Positions 35,431-46,905 of a stretch of 60,000 nucleotides of DNA are shown piece after piece. Below the pieces are notes generated by a model. It was not told the origin of the DNA. It saw nothing but the letters and a program-made list of their open reading frames with translations, and searched no databases. The position numbers and the translations under genes are program-made. Numbering within the stretch: the stretch's first letter is position 1; the number at the start of each line of letters is the position of its first letter. Source of the stretch: Lineus longissimus (lineage: Eukaryota > Nemertea > Pilidiophora > Heteronemertea > Lineidae); contig NC_088318.1 of NCBI RefSeq assembly GCF_910592395.1, positions 12,960,349 to 13,020,348 of the forward strand, read 5' to 3'.

Positions 35431-35474
35431 CCCGGAGGCGAGGACAGACTAAGACTGATGTCCTCGCCGCCGGG
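35431..35474. repeat. Strong GC-rich hairpin, 16-bp stem
   Basis: CCCGGAGGCGAGGACA, a 12-nt loop, then TGTCCTCGCCGCCGGG. Fifteen of 16 positions pair, in locally AT-rich intron. Confidence 0.85.
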
Positions 35475-35847
35475 TGAGTCCATATCAAGTCTACTGAGTC
35501 TATATCGTGAAATCACATGTTTTTTTTGCAATATGAAATGGACAAGATGATTAATTGCAGGTAGCAGAACACTTCACAATCAACTGTCTCCAAATTTTAT
35601 TGTTTTTTTATAAAATTTTACCAGTGGTTTAAGATGTGGAGGACAGGAAAGATATAGGCCGCTTGACCTGCGTTTAAGATGAAAGTTGTTGAAAATACTT
35701 GGATCGACCTACACCAATCCATCGTGGATGATCATTGCCTGATTCAAGGATGTTGCTACATGATAGAGAGTTGGACTTGTTAATCTGCCCTTGAAAAAGC
35801 TTCAATAAGCTGAGAGCACTTTAGATGATTGCAGTTGAATAATACGA

Positions 35848-35919
35848 GAAATCCATATTGAAAAGATACAACAGAATGTTCTCGAAATCCATATGAAAAG
35901 ATACCATAGAATGTTTTCA
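35848..35919. repeat. 36-bp direct duplication
   Basis: GAAATCCATATTGAAAAGAT and following bases are repeated at 35884 with a few changes. Confidence 0.7.
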
Positions 35920-38787
35920 AGATAGATTCAGTAGGAACGAGTAGTATTCGGGGCCAATCTGGTCTGAAACGATACAATGACCTTGACCTGTACATTTGAA
36001 CCACTTGGCAACTTGCTAAGACCTTGACCTAAATCTGCAGAACAGCTCAGCAAATTACTTCGCCAGGGACCTTGACGTGAATCCCAAGAACATCTTGGCA
36101 ACTTGCTTACTGGGAGACCCTTCCCTAAGATTTTGGCCTAACTAACACTTAATCATTGTAGGTCACTACAACGCAACATCTTGTAAGCGGGACCTTGGAA
36201 AAGTGTCAGTGAACTCAACTTTGACAAGTCTTTCCAAGGCAAGGCAGTACTGACTGAAGTAAAGAATGTTCCATTCAGCTTGATAAGATGTATTTCTGGC
36301 TTTGATGGCTGCACTGATTGACCAGAAGTTGTCCCATTTGGGTACACAACATTGGTCTGAACACCATCTATTTACTTCATTGGACCACAATCACACACCA
36401 CAGGAGGCGAATGGATTATTCATCTTACCATTAGACAGTGAGATTGTAATTCAGGCCAATTTGCTGTCAGAATTATTGTCATCAGGCAAACCAGACCAAT
36501 ACCATTTTCCCATTTTTAATATCCTTTCTATCAAATCCCCAACATCCGACTCATAAATCTTTACAGTTTTTCACTTGAAGGACATTCAATTGCCCCACCT
36601 TAGCAACTGATTATTCGTGTGCAACAGGTGGCCGGTGTTATTACTTCATAAATCATCATACCTTTCAGTTTTCAGCAAATTGCGTGATTTTTACATGACG
36701 GTTTTAAAGCAGCTTGGAGATTTCCATGGTTGAGCACTGGGCCAGGTTTACAGCATTGGCATACTGACAAACCAGATGTCAAGACTGGAATCATATAAAA
36801 ACCATCTGCTTACCACTTTAAAAGTTTACTTAACATGAGAAATCAATCACCAATTGAATAAATATAGTCAAGACATCTCCAATTTCTAATTATTAGTTAG
36901 AGATGACAACTCATTCTCAAATCCTTGAACTGACACATCTTATAATCATTCAATGTCTAAATCCCACTTTCTTATCTCTCCACGACACTTTGAAGATCTC
37001 CTTGACTTTGATGAAGTAACTGCCATCTATCGAGACCAATCTGTTAATTTTGCGGAACACTGCCCTAATTCAATTGGCGCTTTCTACGAAAGCTTAACTT
37101 GCAAACCCAGCAGCCAATCAACAAGCTTCGTTTGATATTCTCCCGTTGCCGTTATCACAACAACCCAGGATTTTCATTTTGCCTTGGTTTACACTCCATT
37201 TGATGAAATTAATTGACAGGCTTATTTGGACTGTATTCATAACCGTTAGCGCTAGCCTGTAGATTAGCTATGACAGCAGTTTCAGTGTGACGTGTACTTG
37301 AGACACATTTCCATAAAAAAAGTCGAGCTAATCAGGATATCTCTCAGAGCAGTCAGAGAGGCGCAGTGGTACATGTAAGACGCGTGATTAAAATCAACAT
37401 CAGCACTGGCTGTTTTTAGTTCTGAGATTGTCGACTCCAGGTCAATGCAGATTTTCATGTGATAGAGAGCGTGTAGAGGGGGCACCTTTCTCTACCAATG
37501 AAGGTTTCCTTTGGGGTCTTAGGCTCCTTCCTTCATTCCCACACAAATTGCCCAAAATGAAATATCAAATGTCCTAGTCAACACCCAGCTCTAAACTCAA
37601 CAAATGATGGTGACACTGTTGCACTGTCACAGATGGGGGGGTTACTGGTATTGGAGCGTGTCAATTCCATCGCTATATGGTGTGGCAACATCATGGGAGT
37701 GAGGAAGTACTTTACTAGAACAGTTTGATCTGACCGTTATGATGGATGGTACTATGCTGCCAATTACTGGTGACATCACAGGCAATGTAGTCCATTAGAA
37801 CGGGTCCATCTGACACTGTCTGGTTGCCATTGATTTGATGGAGCTTTGGAGTTGCAGTTCAGAGACTCACCGCCACCATTTATGAGCACTACTGCTCTTG
37901 GCTGGCAAATAACTATGTGGAACAAAGGCAGGGGAGTCGGGAAGAGCTGTGGTATAGGAGCTGTTAGAATTAGACCCGTTGATTCACCATAGGTAATGAC
38001 GTGACACAGGCAGTAGCCATCAGAACGTGTAGGGTTTATCGCCTCTCAGTTGATCGTATCTTGTCAGGTGGCAGTGATGGGGCTTACCCGACAGTTCAGA
38101 AATCTATTTTACTGCTGTTTGTTGAAGTACACATACAAAACCACCTGGTTGGCGCTTCGAGACTGAGCCCTGAATCATTGTGATAACCATCACTCTCGAT
38201 GTCCTTGCAAGTTGGATAATTCCAACATATTGATTTATTATTGACCAGAAGCATTAAGATTAGGTGACAGACTCTAATGGAGTGCACGCGAAGACTTGAT
38301 ACTAGGTTGGTTTTGCGGTCACCAACTTGATTTGTGCTCACTGGTCACGCCAGGCGATTATCGACAAAACCATTTTGTCACAAATTGTGAAGTCATGCAA
38401 CGTGATATCAGAATAGTGAATACTAAGTAAAGATTTAGTTATCTGCCTGAATAGTTTTGGTAAAGGGGATCTTATGGTCAATATACTGTGACTTTAAAGG
38501 CAAGCTCTCCCTTATAAGGACAACAAACATTTTGGGAAAATAAGACTGGCCTTTCTTCATTTCTTCATTAATGGGAATCAAATCCAAGATGGCTGACATA
38601 TTAGCCATCTTGATTTTAAGCCACAGTGTTGACTGCCATGCTTTAAAAGTAAAAGGCCTTCCGGTCACAGAATATCAAGATATGTAAAGGAAGATACGCT
38701 GTTAAGCCTCGTTTTATCTACAGTGTCCTTCGTGTTCAAGTTCAAGCTATAACCGTCTCTGGTCATGTGGGGTGCACGTCTACTTAC

Positions 38788-39291
38788 ATTCCTCATTCAT
38801 TTCTAGAGAAGGGTACTCAGTGCATGGTTTAGTAACTGCAACATCCACCTGGGAAAGCAGCGAAACCTTTCCCGACTGCTGAAGTTTGCGCTCTATCTGG
38901 TCCGTCGGTCCCAAAGTTACCCCAAAATGATCAATTATTAACCTCCTATATCGTTTGAAAGCTTCTTCTAGGACATCACAGCTTTGCTTCACAGCACGAA
39001 ACTGAAAACTTTCCTGATCCAACATAAATATAACGGGAGATGACTTATAAAACTGAGGAAGGGGCCAAGGCGAGCCGAATTTTGGCACAGGCGCCCGCCG
39101 GACTTTAAAAGTGTCTTTGTTGGAGACTTTGATGATGAAATCTCCCCCATCCCAGTAGCTTTCCTCAACCGGCGCCCGTAGATGAGCGATAAATTCCTCC
39201 TTTTTTCTTCGCTGTATCCATTCTAGGACGCCAGGCTTCCTCACAGAGCGATATGTCTTTGGTGCTGCTGCTGGCTTGGAATCCTTGTATT
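38788..39291 (-). CDS. HEX: Hexosaminidase exon: N-terminal extension and N-domain
   Basis: 504 bp; acceptor AG at 39292-39293, donor GTAAGT at 38786-38787, phase 1 in and 1 out. The first ~65 residues are hydrophilic (YKDSKPAAAPKTYRSVRKPG, then basic IQRRKKEE) and are not found in human HEXA/HEXB; they look like a stem. From SPWPLPQFYKSSPVIFMLDQ and CDVLEEAFKRYRRLIIDHFG onward the match is to the GH20 N-domain (human PLPLSVKM...LLEEAFRRYHGYIF). Confidence 0.92.
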
Positions 39292-40009
39292 CTGAAACGA
39301 TAAGATCAATAGGAAATTAATTTTCAAGTTACCGGAAAGGAGAAGATGTACCAGTATTAGGAATTTATTCTTTTCCTTCAGGCTTTATACCTTCAAAGAG
39401 AGCATTTGTACCTCGAATCTGCTGACCTGAAAATATACTCAGTTGGAAAGCATGATTTGAAAATATATTGGAAGGGAGAGATCAGGTTGGGCAGGGCAAA
39501 TCTTGTTTGCCAGCTGGCAGCATGGACAGCGTAAAGAGATAACATAGGAGGTTCTGGCAGAAAATATGAAACAGTTTTTATAAAATGCCCGCCATTGACA
39601 ATGGTCTAACATGAATATGATCTCAAACTTTAAAATAATACGATATTTTACGATAACACCTCGTCTGGAACTCCTACAGGTTACCAAGCACAGTTTACAA
39701 TTATCTATTTTCAATAATTGCCAGGGATGCGGAACTGTTCCACGGCCTTAAAAATTGATAAAGTATTGTTCAATTTAAGGCTTGTTAGAATTCCACCCAC
39801 CTTTGAATATGGTTTGGTTCTGACATTTACAAAGTCACATTTGAGGCTTATTAATGTCACTTACATATTGCTATAGACAATTTAATGTTATTTCAAACAT
39901 GAGTTTTTAGTGGGATACTTTATCCTATTGAACATAGGACACCCTCAACTTGATTATCAGGACGCCCTTGAGATTCTGGACAGGGTGATGTTGAATCACT
40001 GCGTAACAT

Positions 40010-40072
40010 GCGCTTTGACCAGGGAAACATGGACAAGCGCTATGAGAACCCAATATTATTATCATTATGTAA
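40010..40072 (+). repeat. SINE-like 3' tail (copy 2)
   Basis: GCGCTTTGACCAGGGAAACA followed by TGGACAAGCGCTATGAGAAC and AATATTATTATC. It aligns end to end with 23081-23143. Confidence 0.5.
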
Positions 40073-40447
40073 AAACATGCCCCAGTGGTAAACAACGTAC
40101 TCTACATGACATACAAATATGCTAAATTATTTCGGTGTCTTCTTCTGGCAAATGTATAGCACTGAAAACTTGTTACACAGTGTGAACAGGATACATAGTG
40201 GGCCGACCAGGCAGATACTTGATCGGCCATGTTGGGCACCCTCCATTCCAGACGGGATCCCAGACCAGGAGTGTAGAAACAGACCACTCAACCACCAACA
40301 TCCATTAATCACATTATTGCCTGGCGTAATGGTCCATATGGCGGAAACACATACACTCCAGTCCTTGGAGCAATCGTTGTGGAAATAATTGTCAAAAACA
40401 CGTAATTTAGTCGATTTTCCGTCTTAGAAGTTGCCATAACTTCTTAA

Positions 40448-41242
40448 CTCTTTACATACGCTAGCCGCCGCTGGTCGGCGCAAAGAACTTACGCTGTTCT
40501 CCCAGGAGCCGCCATTACTCGGCTCCATTCAAACAGTGCGAAACTCCGGCAAGCCGACTACAAGCTACTCCAACTTTAATGTATCGTAATTTCTTATTGG
40601 CTGGCTCCATGGTGACCCTATTTGAATGGCCAATAAGAGATAAGCTTCTATTTTCTATTCAGGTCACTCCGTTCTAATTTAGTATTCATGAGGCATGAAT
40701 AATAACGATGTATTGGCGGGATTCCCCAGGAAGTTGACCTCGTCGGCCATTTTTAAACGTTTCTTTAATCTTTTTTTTGATTGACGTGCCGCATTGTTCG
40801 GGACCAGCTGGGTTTATTTATGATAGATTTATTTGATTCGAGCTCCGGATCAGAATTTGAAGGTTTTGCAGATTCAGATATCAATGTTTCGGTAGGAAGT
40901 GATGATAGTGACTGGGACTTAGATTTTTATTATAAACATTTTGTGTTTACGGCGATTTGTAGAAATTTTTTTCTCTCCAAGTTTGCAGGCCTTGTTCTCG
41001 GTTACTTTTCGTTAGAATTCAAAATAAATTACATGAGTTTATGCGGAATTTAATTCTTAGTTACTCCCCAAAATTTTAGACCTGTACTATGAACAGCAAC
41101 GGAGATAATATCACTTATGTAAACACTACCTGAAATACGGCCGCCTCAGTGACGCGCTCCCGGGAAACTATATCAGAATAATGACGCTGTGTAGTCAGGA
41201 CTTTGACGCTATGACGCACGCGGGTCTAGCGTATGTAAAGAG
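40448..41242 (+). mobile_element. Non-autonomous piggyBac-like element
   Basis: Perfect 17-bp terminal inverted repeats CTCTTTACATACGCTAG (40448-40464) and its reverse complement (41226-41242), each flanked by TTAA (40444-40447, 41243-41246), the target site piggyBac elements use. An internal plus-strand frame contains DLFDSSSGSEFEGFADSDIN and a run of acidic and Ser residues. This resembles the acidic FEGF-type N-terminus of some piggyBac-derived transposases. The frame stops long before any catalytic DDD region, so the 795-bp element is a deleted, non-autonomous copy. Confidence 0.75.
40781..41053 (+). pseudogene. Transposase N-terminal remnant inside piggyBac-like element
   Basis: A 90-codon frame. 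Only residues ~14-48 (MIDLFDSSSGSEFEGFADSD and the acidic run to DWDLDFYY) look like transposase. The remainder (IYMSLCGI end) is probably read-through of deleted sequence. No catalytic residues are present. Confidence 0.4.
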
Positions 41243-41322
41243 TTAAAGTGGGGCAACAGGAACCCAGGCCAAATTGGTCCTCTTCAGATGCACAATTAGG
41301 GGTCTGGGTTGTTATTGATACT

Positions 41323-41425
41323 GTAAATTTATTCGTCGTACAAGCGTGAATAGTTTCGTTGTACTGTCATCTGGTAGAGACCCCTATTGGCAACTTTGTA
41401 TTAGTTAATCTGACCTTGCTGCGAG
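41323..41425 (+). repeat. Dispersed repeat, ACAAGCGTGAAT family (copy 1)
   Basis: GTAAATTTATTCGTCGTACA, AGCGTGAATAGTTTCG and GAGACCCCTATTGGCAACTT match 53629-53732 in the same order and orientation. Confidence 0.65.
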
Positions 41426-44400
41426 CTCCAACCAATAGACTCTCTCAAAAGTGTTGCCGAGAGTCATCCGCACCTCTGATATAATCACAATCTTGCATGA
41501 GCTTTTCAGAGTTCCATGTAGATATTTCATCTGTACATATGTTTTCCACTTCATCTTTAATTTGCCTGACATTCAAGTACATAATTTGAAGGTCCTACAC
41601 GAAATACACTTGGCCGTCAGTCAACTTCCGACTGAGTCAACATCAATTTTTCTGACACCAATCAGATAACCAAGTGTGATTTTATTGCATGGCATATTGG
41701 GGACCTGCCAATTCACCCATCCCATTCGAATGATCGTTACCTTCCCAGCCAATGTAACATGTATGGGCTGATGACGTGGCTGTTTTCAAATGGATCACAC
41801 AGCCATTTTCTTTAGTTTTTACCACATCCAGGAAGAAATTTGTCACAAATCAGAGTAGTTCTTTGCCAATGTTGAAATATATACCAGGAAAAACTCAGGT
41901 TACAAGGAAATTCCACACATGTACTTTTAGATTGGCTCCTCTTGAGACAGAAACTGTAGTAGAGCTTGGCAATTAAACTCGAGCTAAAAAAAAGAAGAAA
42001 GCTTTCTCTGAAAGTGAAACACAGTGCATGGTGCTGGTGCACTTGAACATGCTCCACTGGTATTTCCAGAATGTCGAGTTGCATGGGACCTACCAGGTTA
42101 CTTCTGGACAGGCATGTAGAACTTCTACGCAATTAAGGAACTTACTATTTTGCCACTGGCCTTTATAATCTGACCAAACCTTGATCTAAAGTGATGCATA
42201 TGATATAAAAAAAACACTTCACGCCATAACACTTTTCAACAACTCTCCATAAGAACCTTTAGCAATGTAACACTGCTCAATAAGTTATATTGCAACAGCC
42301 AACACCCTTCAAAGTGCACCTTCATGCCAAAAACCAGAGAATCTATACTCTGCAAACACTGATGAGTGCTTCACACATATTTACATTGATTGTTCAGTAC
42401 TGCAATTTTACGCAAACGCAAGGGAAACAAGTAGAAAGCGAATGTCAACATGTATCCTGTTCGCACCTCACCCTGTGGAATTAGCAACAACCTCTCAGAG
42501 GACTTCCTCATCTCTCCTGGTCTGGCCAAAATCAGAGTCACTAGTCCAATAAACCCAATTCGCACCTAACCGCAGTGGCACGCAAAAACGCTCATCCCAC
42601 TTTGTAAGAGGAATACTCCCTGGCAAAAATCACCTCCAAGTGCATAGCAGAGCTGAAGAAGAATCTCTCCTAGCCAAGGCCAACCACCTCTCTGGGCAAA
42701 TCCAGCATCAGACTTAAGGCATTGTCGATCTACACCGGCCTCCTGTACGGACCAATTTATATATTCCGACTAAAAGCATTAAGCTACGCAAGGACACCCA
42801 AGGAGTCATGTTTGGGCTCTCAAACTGATGTTACAGTTCAGATTTTGGTTTGTCGAGTGAACCCAGAGTTGGCACCGACTCTGAAACCATCAGACGGTGT
42901 GGGTTGTCCATGATATCACATGCACCCGCAAACATACCGTAGGCGTAAAGCAATTTCTCTTATATCATAAACTAGATCCATATTGAATTTATTCTATAAA
43001 ATAACTCAGCAGCAAGATTTTCCAATACTTTCACTCAGCATGTAACAAATGGTGGAGCACAATCTCATGTTACATCTATCCTGCAGTAACCAGATGAAGC
43101 AAATACTGACACGACCAAGAACAAATATGTATTGTTGACTGAACAAACTACAAATATTGTGAATCTACAGCAGAATACACAGGTTGTTCATATTATCGCT
43201 GAAGTTTTGCATTTGCGAGAAAGAGAAAGTCTGCATGAGGCTCCTGGAGATCTGTTTAATATTCATAGTCATATACAGTTGTGTGCAATTTCGTGTCTGT
43301 GGCAGCAAAAATAACACAGACCAATCAGAGGCTGTTGCCTTAAAAGCATACCCCATCCGTAATTACTGGTGGCAGAGTCCTTTACTGCACCTAACAATAC
43401 TGGAAATGTTTTCAAACAGCCTTTTGTAACAGGAGGAATACTGTAGACATCGTCTCATCCATAATCGATATCGGCTTTATTTTTAGCTTTGTAACCTTTA
43501 CCAATATGAACACTGAAATAAGAGGAAGAATAGCAGCATCTATAAGAGCATTGTCTCGTAACATTACTTGGTTACCACTACAGAGGGAACCGCTGGCAAT
43601 AACAGGGAAAGCTGCATATTTTCACAGGTATTGTTGTTTTTGCGGGCTGCGTTAATAAAAATATACTTCAAGCTTGGCACAAAGTTCTCACCATCTTCTA
43701 GTACAAGTAGACGCTTTTAAATCTGATTTTGGCATTCCAAACCAACCAAAACCCAATCACTGCTGTGAAAAGTGACTGTATCAGGTTTATGTGAGAGTTC
43801 AGCTTGCATCCTAAACGGAACATAACACTGCAACTTTATGCCTGACAAGATGCCAGCTTGGAGTATCTACTCATCCGCCTGCATGTATTGATCTTGTACA
43901 AGTTGTGTGCATGATTATCATACAGATGTGTGAGAAGATGCTGTCGTCATGGGCAAGAATCATCGTTCTAAGATATGCAACTGCAAGACAGCTCTTAGAG
44001 TGATGTGATCTGAAAGATCTAATTTTTCCATAACAAAAAAGGTGTCAGTTTGTGCACAGGTTTACTGGTTCTTGTAATAGATGACCCGATTTCAACTTGG
44101 AACTAATTCTTCTTCTTCGTTGCTATCATATGGTCCAAGACTCCAAGATATGATAGTGCATGAACATATCCTTATGTTTACAAGGGATTCACATTAAATT
44201 GCAAAAGCAAGTCACACCAATGGCTACTATCATTAAACTATCATTATCAACCCCCTCCTCACCCTCCACAAGACTCATCATTTCAAGTCAGTTATTCATT
44301 CTTATGCAGCCATAGGTTTTTCTTAAAACCAAATCAGACCAGAACTATCAAGCCAACTTGCCAAGCTATCAACCTACTCTCCTATAAAAAAATCCATAAG

Positions 44401-44613
44401 GCATGCAAGGACCTGCAGTAGCCATTGTTTAAATGTATCCATGGCAACTGCATTTGTGCAGGACCTTTTCTAAGTGAGCCTGTGTGGGCGACATGTGGAT
44501 CTTATCGTCCTCAGATGAGGCAAATGTACTGTCTGCTACAGAATCTCATGAACACCTTAGTAGGTTTTGGTATAGTCAGCCCTTCAAGAGGGGCCGAGTC
44601 ACTTCAAACAGGA

Positions 44614-46905
44614 TTATTCCCTGTACCATAACAAGCCCTTGACCATCCTTTCACACGACGTAGCAGCACTGATGCCATCTCCAAAGATATCGCTATAATT
44701 CAGAATGGGCCATCTTTGATATGGCTCCAACATTGATCGTTTTTCCTCACCTTGCACTGAATTAGTGAGATCGTCAATAATGATCAAGAGTCCCTTGAAT
44801 GGCTGTCGTGTAAGGAGACTTGCCCCATTTCTCAAAGTACCAGCGGTACTGGACATGAACTGCTGGTCCTGCGACAACTCATCCGTCAGGTGGACAACAC
44901 AACACCAGGTCTGCTTTATATAACTGACCACAAAGTCCTCGTATCGCCCTCCATAAGCAGCGTACCCCTCCTGGAACTCATATGGCCATTTGCAGGAATC
45001 TTCATTAAACCCCAAGTCACATCGAAACAAATTCACCAACAATTCAGTTTTCGGATTGTCATCCTTATTTTCAGAAGACAGCACAACGATCTTGGAATAG
45101 GAAGCTGGAACATTACTTGGAATGAAATCCACAATCAACTCCTGGTAGATATCTGCTGCTGCTACTTTCTCATTATCTTCAATGAACTGCTGCCCAACCT
45201 TTAGGCAAACATCAACAAATCTTTTTTTCTTGTCATGTGTGAGAGACTGACCACCATCAGCGGGAAGAAGAAACTTGAGGCACTGTCTGGCATCTACAAA
45301 TCGTGAAACATGGCAGAAATTCTCTGCAAGTTTTTCGAGAAGACCAGGACTGTCACCACCAAATTCACGAATTTTCTGATAGCTTGCAATAGCCTCTGAA
45401 TATTTATGAACCATTTCGTACAACTCGGCTTGTTCTTTGTACGCAGCGATCCCGGGATTTTCCTCACACTCTTGCTTGACAATATCCATAAGCTTAGGAA
45501 AGGCCATTGCCTTTCTTCCACAGCTCACAGCCTTCTCGACAGAACGTTTTAAAAAATTGCGTCTCTTCTTCAAGTCACCGAACGCCTCGTGGATCAACCC
45601 CAGATGAAGATATGCATATGCCTGGTCAGACACAGTAGTATCACTATATCTTCTTATAGACACCAAGGACTGACTTAACGTAGCAAGGATGTCAGATTTA
45701 CTCTGTTCAGTGAACGGCTCAGGTGCACAGGAAAACTTATACCGAGCAAGATCAGTAAGAAATTGAACACCAACTTGATGGAGGCACTCGATAGCCTTCT
45801 CAAGATACCCAATGGCTTCTAGCAGCAGCGGATTCCCTGGGTCTCTGATATTTTCTATGCAACCACGATTTGGCCGGTCAGTAAACTTTAGCAACCATTT
45901 ATCCACACATACGAGGGCAAGGTGATGATATGTTCCAGGATGTTTCAGAAACCTCTCCGCTTTAAGCAAGAAAATCTTGGCCCTATTGATATCTTTCAAT
46001 GGTAATTTCCTATAAGATTTACCAATCAGGAATAACGCATAGTGGTCACCACGCGAGACTGTTCGTGTAGCTTGAATAGCTTTCTCGAGACACTGATCAG
46101 GGGTGACGTAGATCATGCGTTCAAGTAACAGGTACCTAAACCTTTTAGGCCGAATTTGTATGTAATCTAGATAAGTCTGTCTCAGCACCAGCCAAGCTTT
46201 TGCAACAAAGTGACACAGTGGTGACGATACAACTGGCTCAAGAAGATCACAATTCTGTCGCAGTATTCTTTCTGGATCCCCATTTTTGCCGCAGTTGAAG
46301 TCCTTACGATAGTCACCAAACACAGTAGGATTTAGAATGCGTTGGTTTGCAAGGGCAGCACCGTAGCGCCAAATCGCCAGCAATCGCCGAAGAAACTTGG
46401 GTTGCTCCTCGTTTTGAATACCAGTGTATTGTCTATAGCTTATAACTTTCAAGAACATATCTCTGCCTTTCATGAAGAATCTCGGTCCCATTCTGCTGTA
46501 GGAATACGCCAGCTCAGCATCAGCACATACACGAGACCAGGCACCCAACAACTTCAAACGTTCCAGGCAGACTTCAGCTTCATCAGCATCATCAGTGTTA
46601 ATGTAAATCCATGCCAAGTTCGCAAGAGCAATCATGTCCTTGGGGTAATCGACAGTTGTTTTCTTAATTTTTTCGGTCACTGAATACATGTCCCGAGGAT
46701 CACAGATTTTGTACTCCAAGAATAAGAGAATATTACGGTCCCTTGACATTTCATGATACCATGGTTTGTCCTGCAAATCTAGCTGCTTACTATCGTTAAT
46801 CCTTCCTATCATACTGTGCATTTTTGGTATACTGAGTGTGTCTATACCATCCAATCTAAATTGGCTTGGAAACACCTCAAGTTCTTTCTCTATTTCTTCT
46901 CCCAT
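44614..46905 (-). CDS. TPR-repeat protein with C-terminal TIR-like domain
   Basis: A single open frame of 763 aa. ATG at 46903-46905; the frame is open upstream for 17 codons, but a good acceptor (TCTTCTGACAG) places the exon start at 46921, so the first exon is probably a short 5' UTR exon, as in vertebrate IFIT genes. Several TPR-like helix pairs are visible: about residues 88-121 (YPKDMIALANLAWIYINTDD), the middle (GDHYALFLIGKSYRKLPLKD; DQAYAYLHLGLIHEAFGDLK) and later (AELYEMVHKYSEAIASYQKI). From about residue 602 the sequence changes to an alpha/beta pattern: KIVVLSSEN strand, TELLVNLFRCDLGF helix, DFVVSYIKQTWCCVVHLTDE and a KGLLIIIDD strand. This order resembles a divergent TIR domain. 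The TPR assignment is firm; TIR and any immune role are inference. IFIT-like is the closest description. Confidence 0.85.
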   Translation of the reverse strand: MGEEIEKELEVFPSQFRLDGIDTLSIPKMHSMIGRINDSKQLDLQDKPWYHEMSRDRNILLFLEYKICDPRDMYSVTEKIKKTTVDYPKDMIALANLAWIYINTDDADEAEVCLERLKLLGAWSRVCADAELAYSYSRMGPRFFMKGRDMFLKVISYRQYTGIQNEEQPKFLRRLLAIWRYGAALANQRILNPTVFGDYRKDFNCGKNGDPERILRQNCDLLEPVVSSPLCHFVAKAWLVLRQTYLDYIQIRPKRFRYLLLERMIYVTPDQCLEKAIQATRTVSRGDHYALFLIGKSYRKLPLKDINRAKIFLLKAERFLKHPGTYHHLALVCVDKWLLKFTDRPNRGCIENIRDPGNPLLLEAIGYLEKAIECLHQVGVQFLTDLARYKFSCAPEPFTEQSKSDILATLSQSLVSIRRYSDTTVSDQAYAYLHLGLIHEAFGDLKKRRNFLKRSVEKAVSCGRKAMAFPKLMDIVKQECEENPGIAAYKEQAELYEMVHKYSEAIASYQKIREFGGDSPGLLEKLAENFCHVSRFVDARQCLKFLLPADGGQSLTHDKKKRFVDVCLKVGQQFIEDNEKVAAADIYQELIVDFIPSNVPASYSKIVVLSSENKDDNPKTELLVNLFRCDLGFNEDSCKWPYEFQEGYAAYGGRYEDFVVSYIKQTWCCVVHLTDELSQDQQFMSSTAGTLRNGASLLTRQPFKGLLIIIDDLTNSVQGEEKRSMLEPYQRWPILNYSDIFGDGISAATSCERMVKGLLWYRE

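Larger units (their letters stand above)
34712..38787 (-). other. Hexosaminidase intron (4.1 kb)
   Basis: Holds a GC-rich hairpin (35431-35474) and a 36-bp direct duplication (35848-35919). No exon recognised on either strand. Confidence 0.55.
18540..39291 (-). other. HEX: Beta-hexosaminidase gene (GH20) with C-terminal membrane tail
   Basis: Thirteen consecutive minus-strand exons join in one frame (2142 coding bases after the incoming split codon, 713 aa plus stop). The product is a GH20 beta-N-acetylhexosaminidase like HEXA/HEXB, which removes terminal GlcNAc and GalNAc from glycoconjugates. Seen in order: a 60-70 residue hydrophilic extension, the alpha/beta N-domain, then the catalytic barrel with [30 protein letters not shown], the GGDEV acid/base pair, SSCWYLD, GGEACMWMEY and [10 protein letters not shown]. 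The C-terminal HRCRMI-YRGF-GHC segment also matches. The protein continues into an exon with two transmembrane helices, absent from human HEXA/HEXB. A candidate first exon at 52932-53049 would supply an N-terminal signal-anchor. All introns are GT-AG with matching phases. Confidence 0.92.
39292..44613. other. Noncoding DNA between hexosaminidase exon and TPR gene
   Basis: Either hexosaminidase intron 1 or intergenic DNA. It holds a SINE-like tail (40010-40072), a piggyBac-like element (40448-41242) and a dispersed repeat (41323-41425). A minus-strand AATAAA near 43486 could end the TPR transcript. The stretch 42290-42720 on the plus strand has fragmentary open frames of uncertain nature. Confidence 0.5.

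Noticed and set aside
36166-36390. Minus-strand 74-codon frame with WSNEVNRW and several Trp residues, considered as a transposase fragment
   Set aside because: No catalytic motif, no inverted ends and no continuation in other frames.
39439-39714. 91-codon minus-strand frame just upstream of the hexosaminidase N-domain exon, considered as its first exon
   Set aside because: No signal or anchor segment, and no donor with the needed phase at its end.
42290-42920. Plus-strand stretch with several short open frames, considered as a retrotransposon fragment
   Set aside because: Frames are interrupted and no reverse transcriptase, endonuclease or zinc-knuckle motif could be identified.
44890-46683. 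Plus-strand frames of 104 and 113 codons inside the TPR gene
   Set aside because: Shadows of the 763-codon minus-strand frame, which has real repeat structure.
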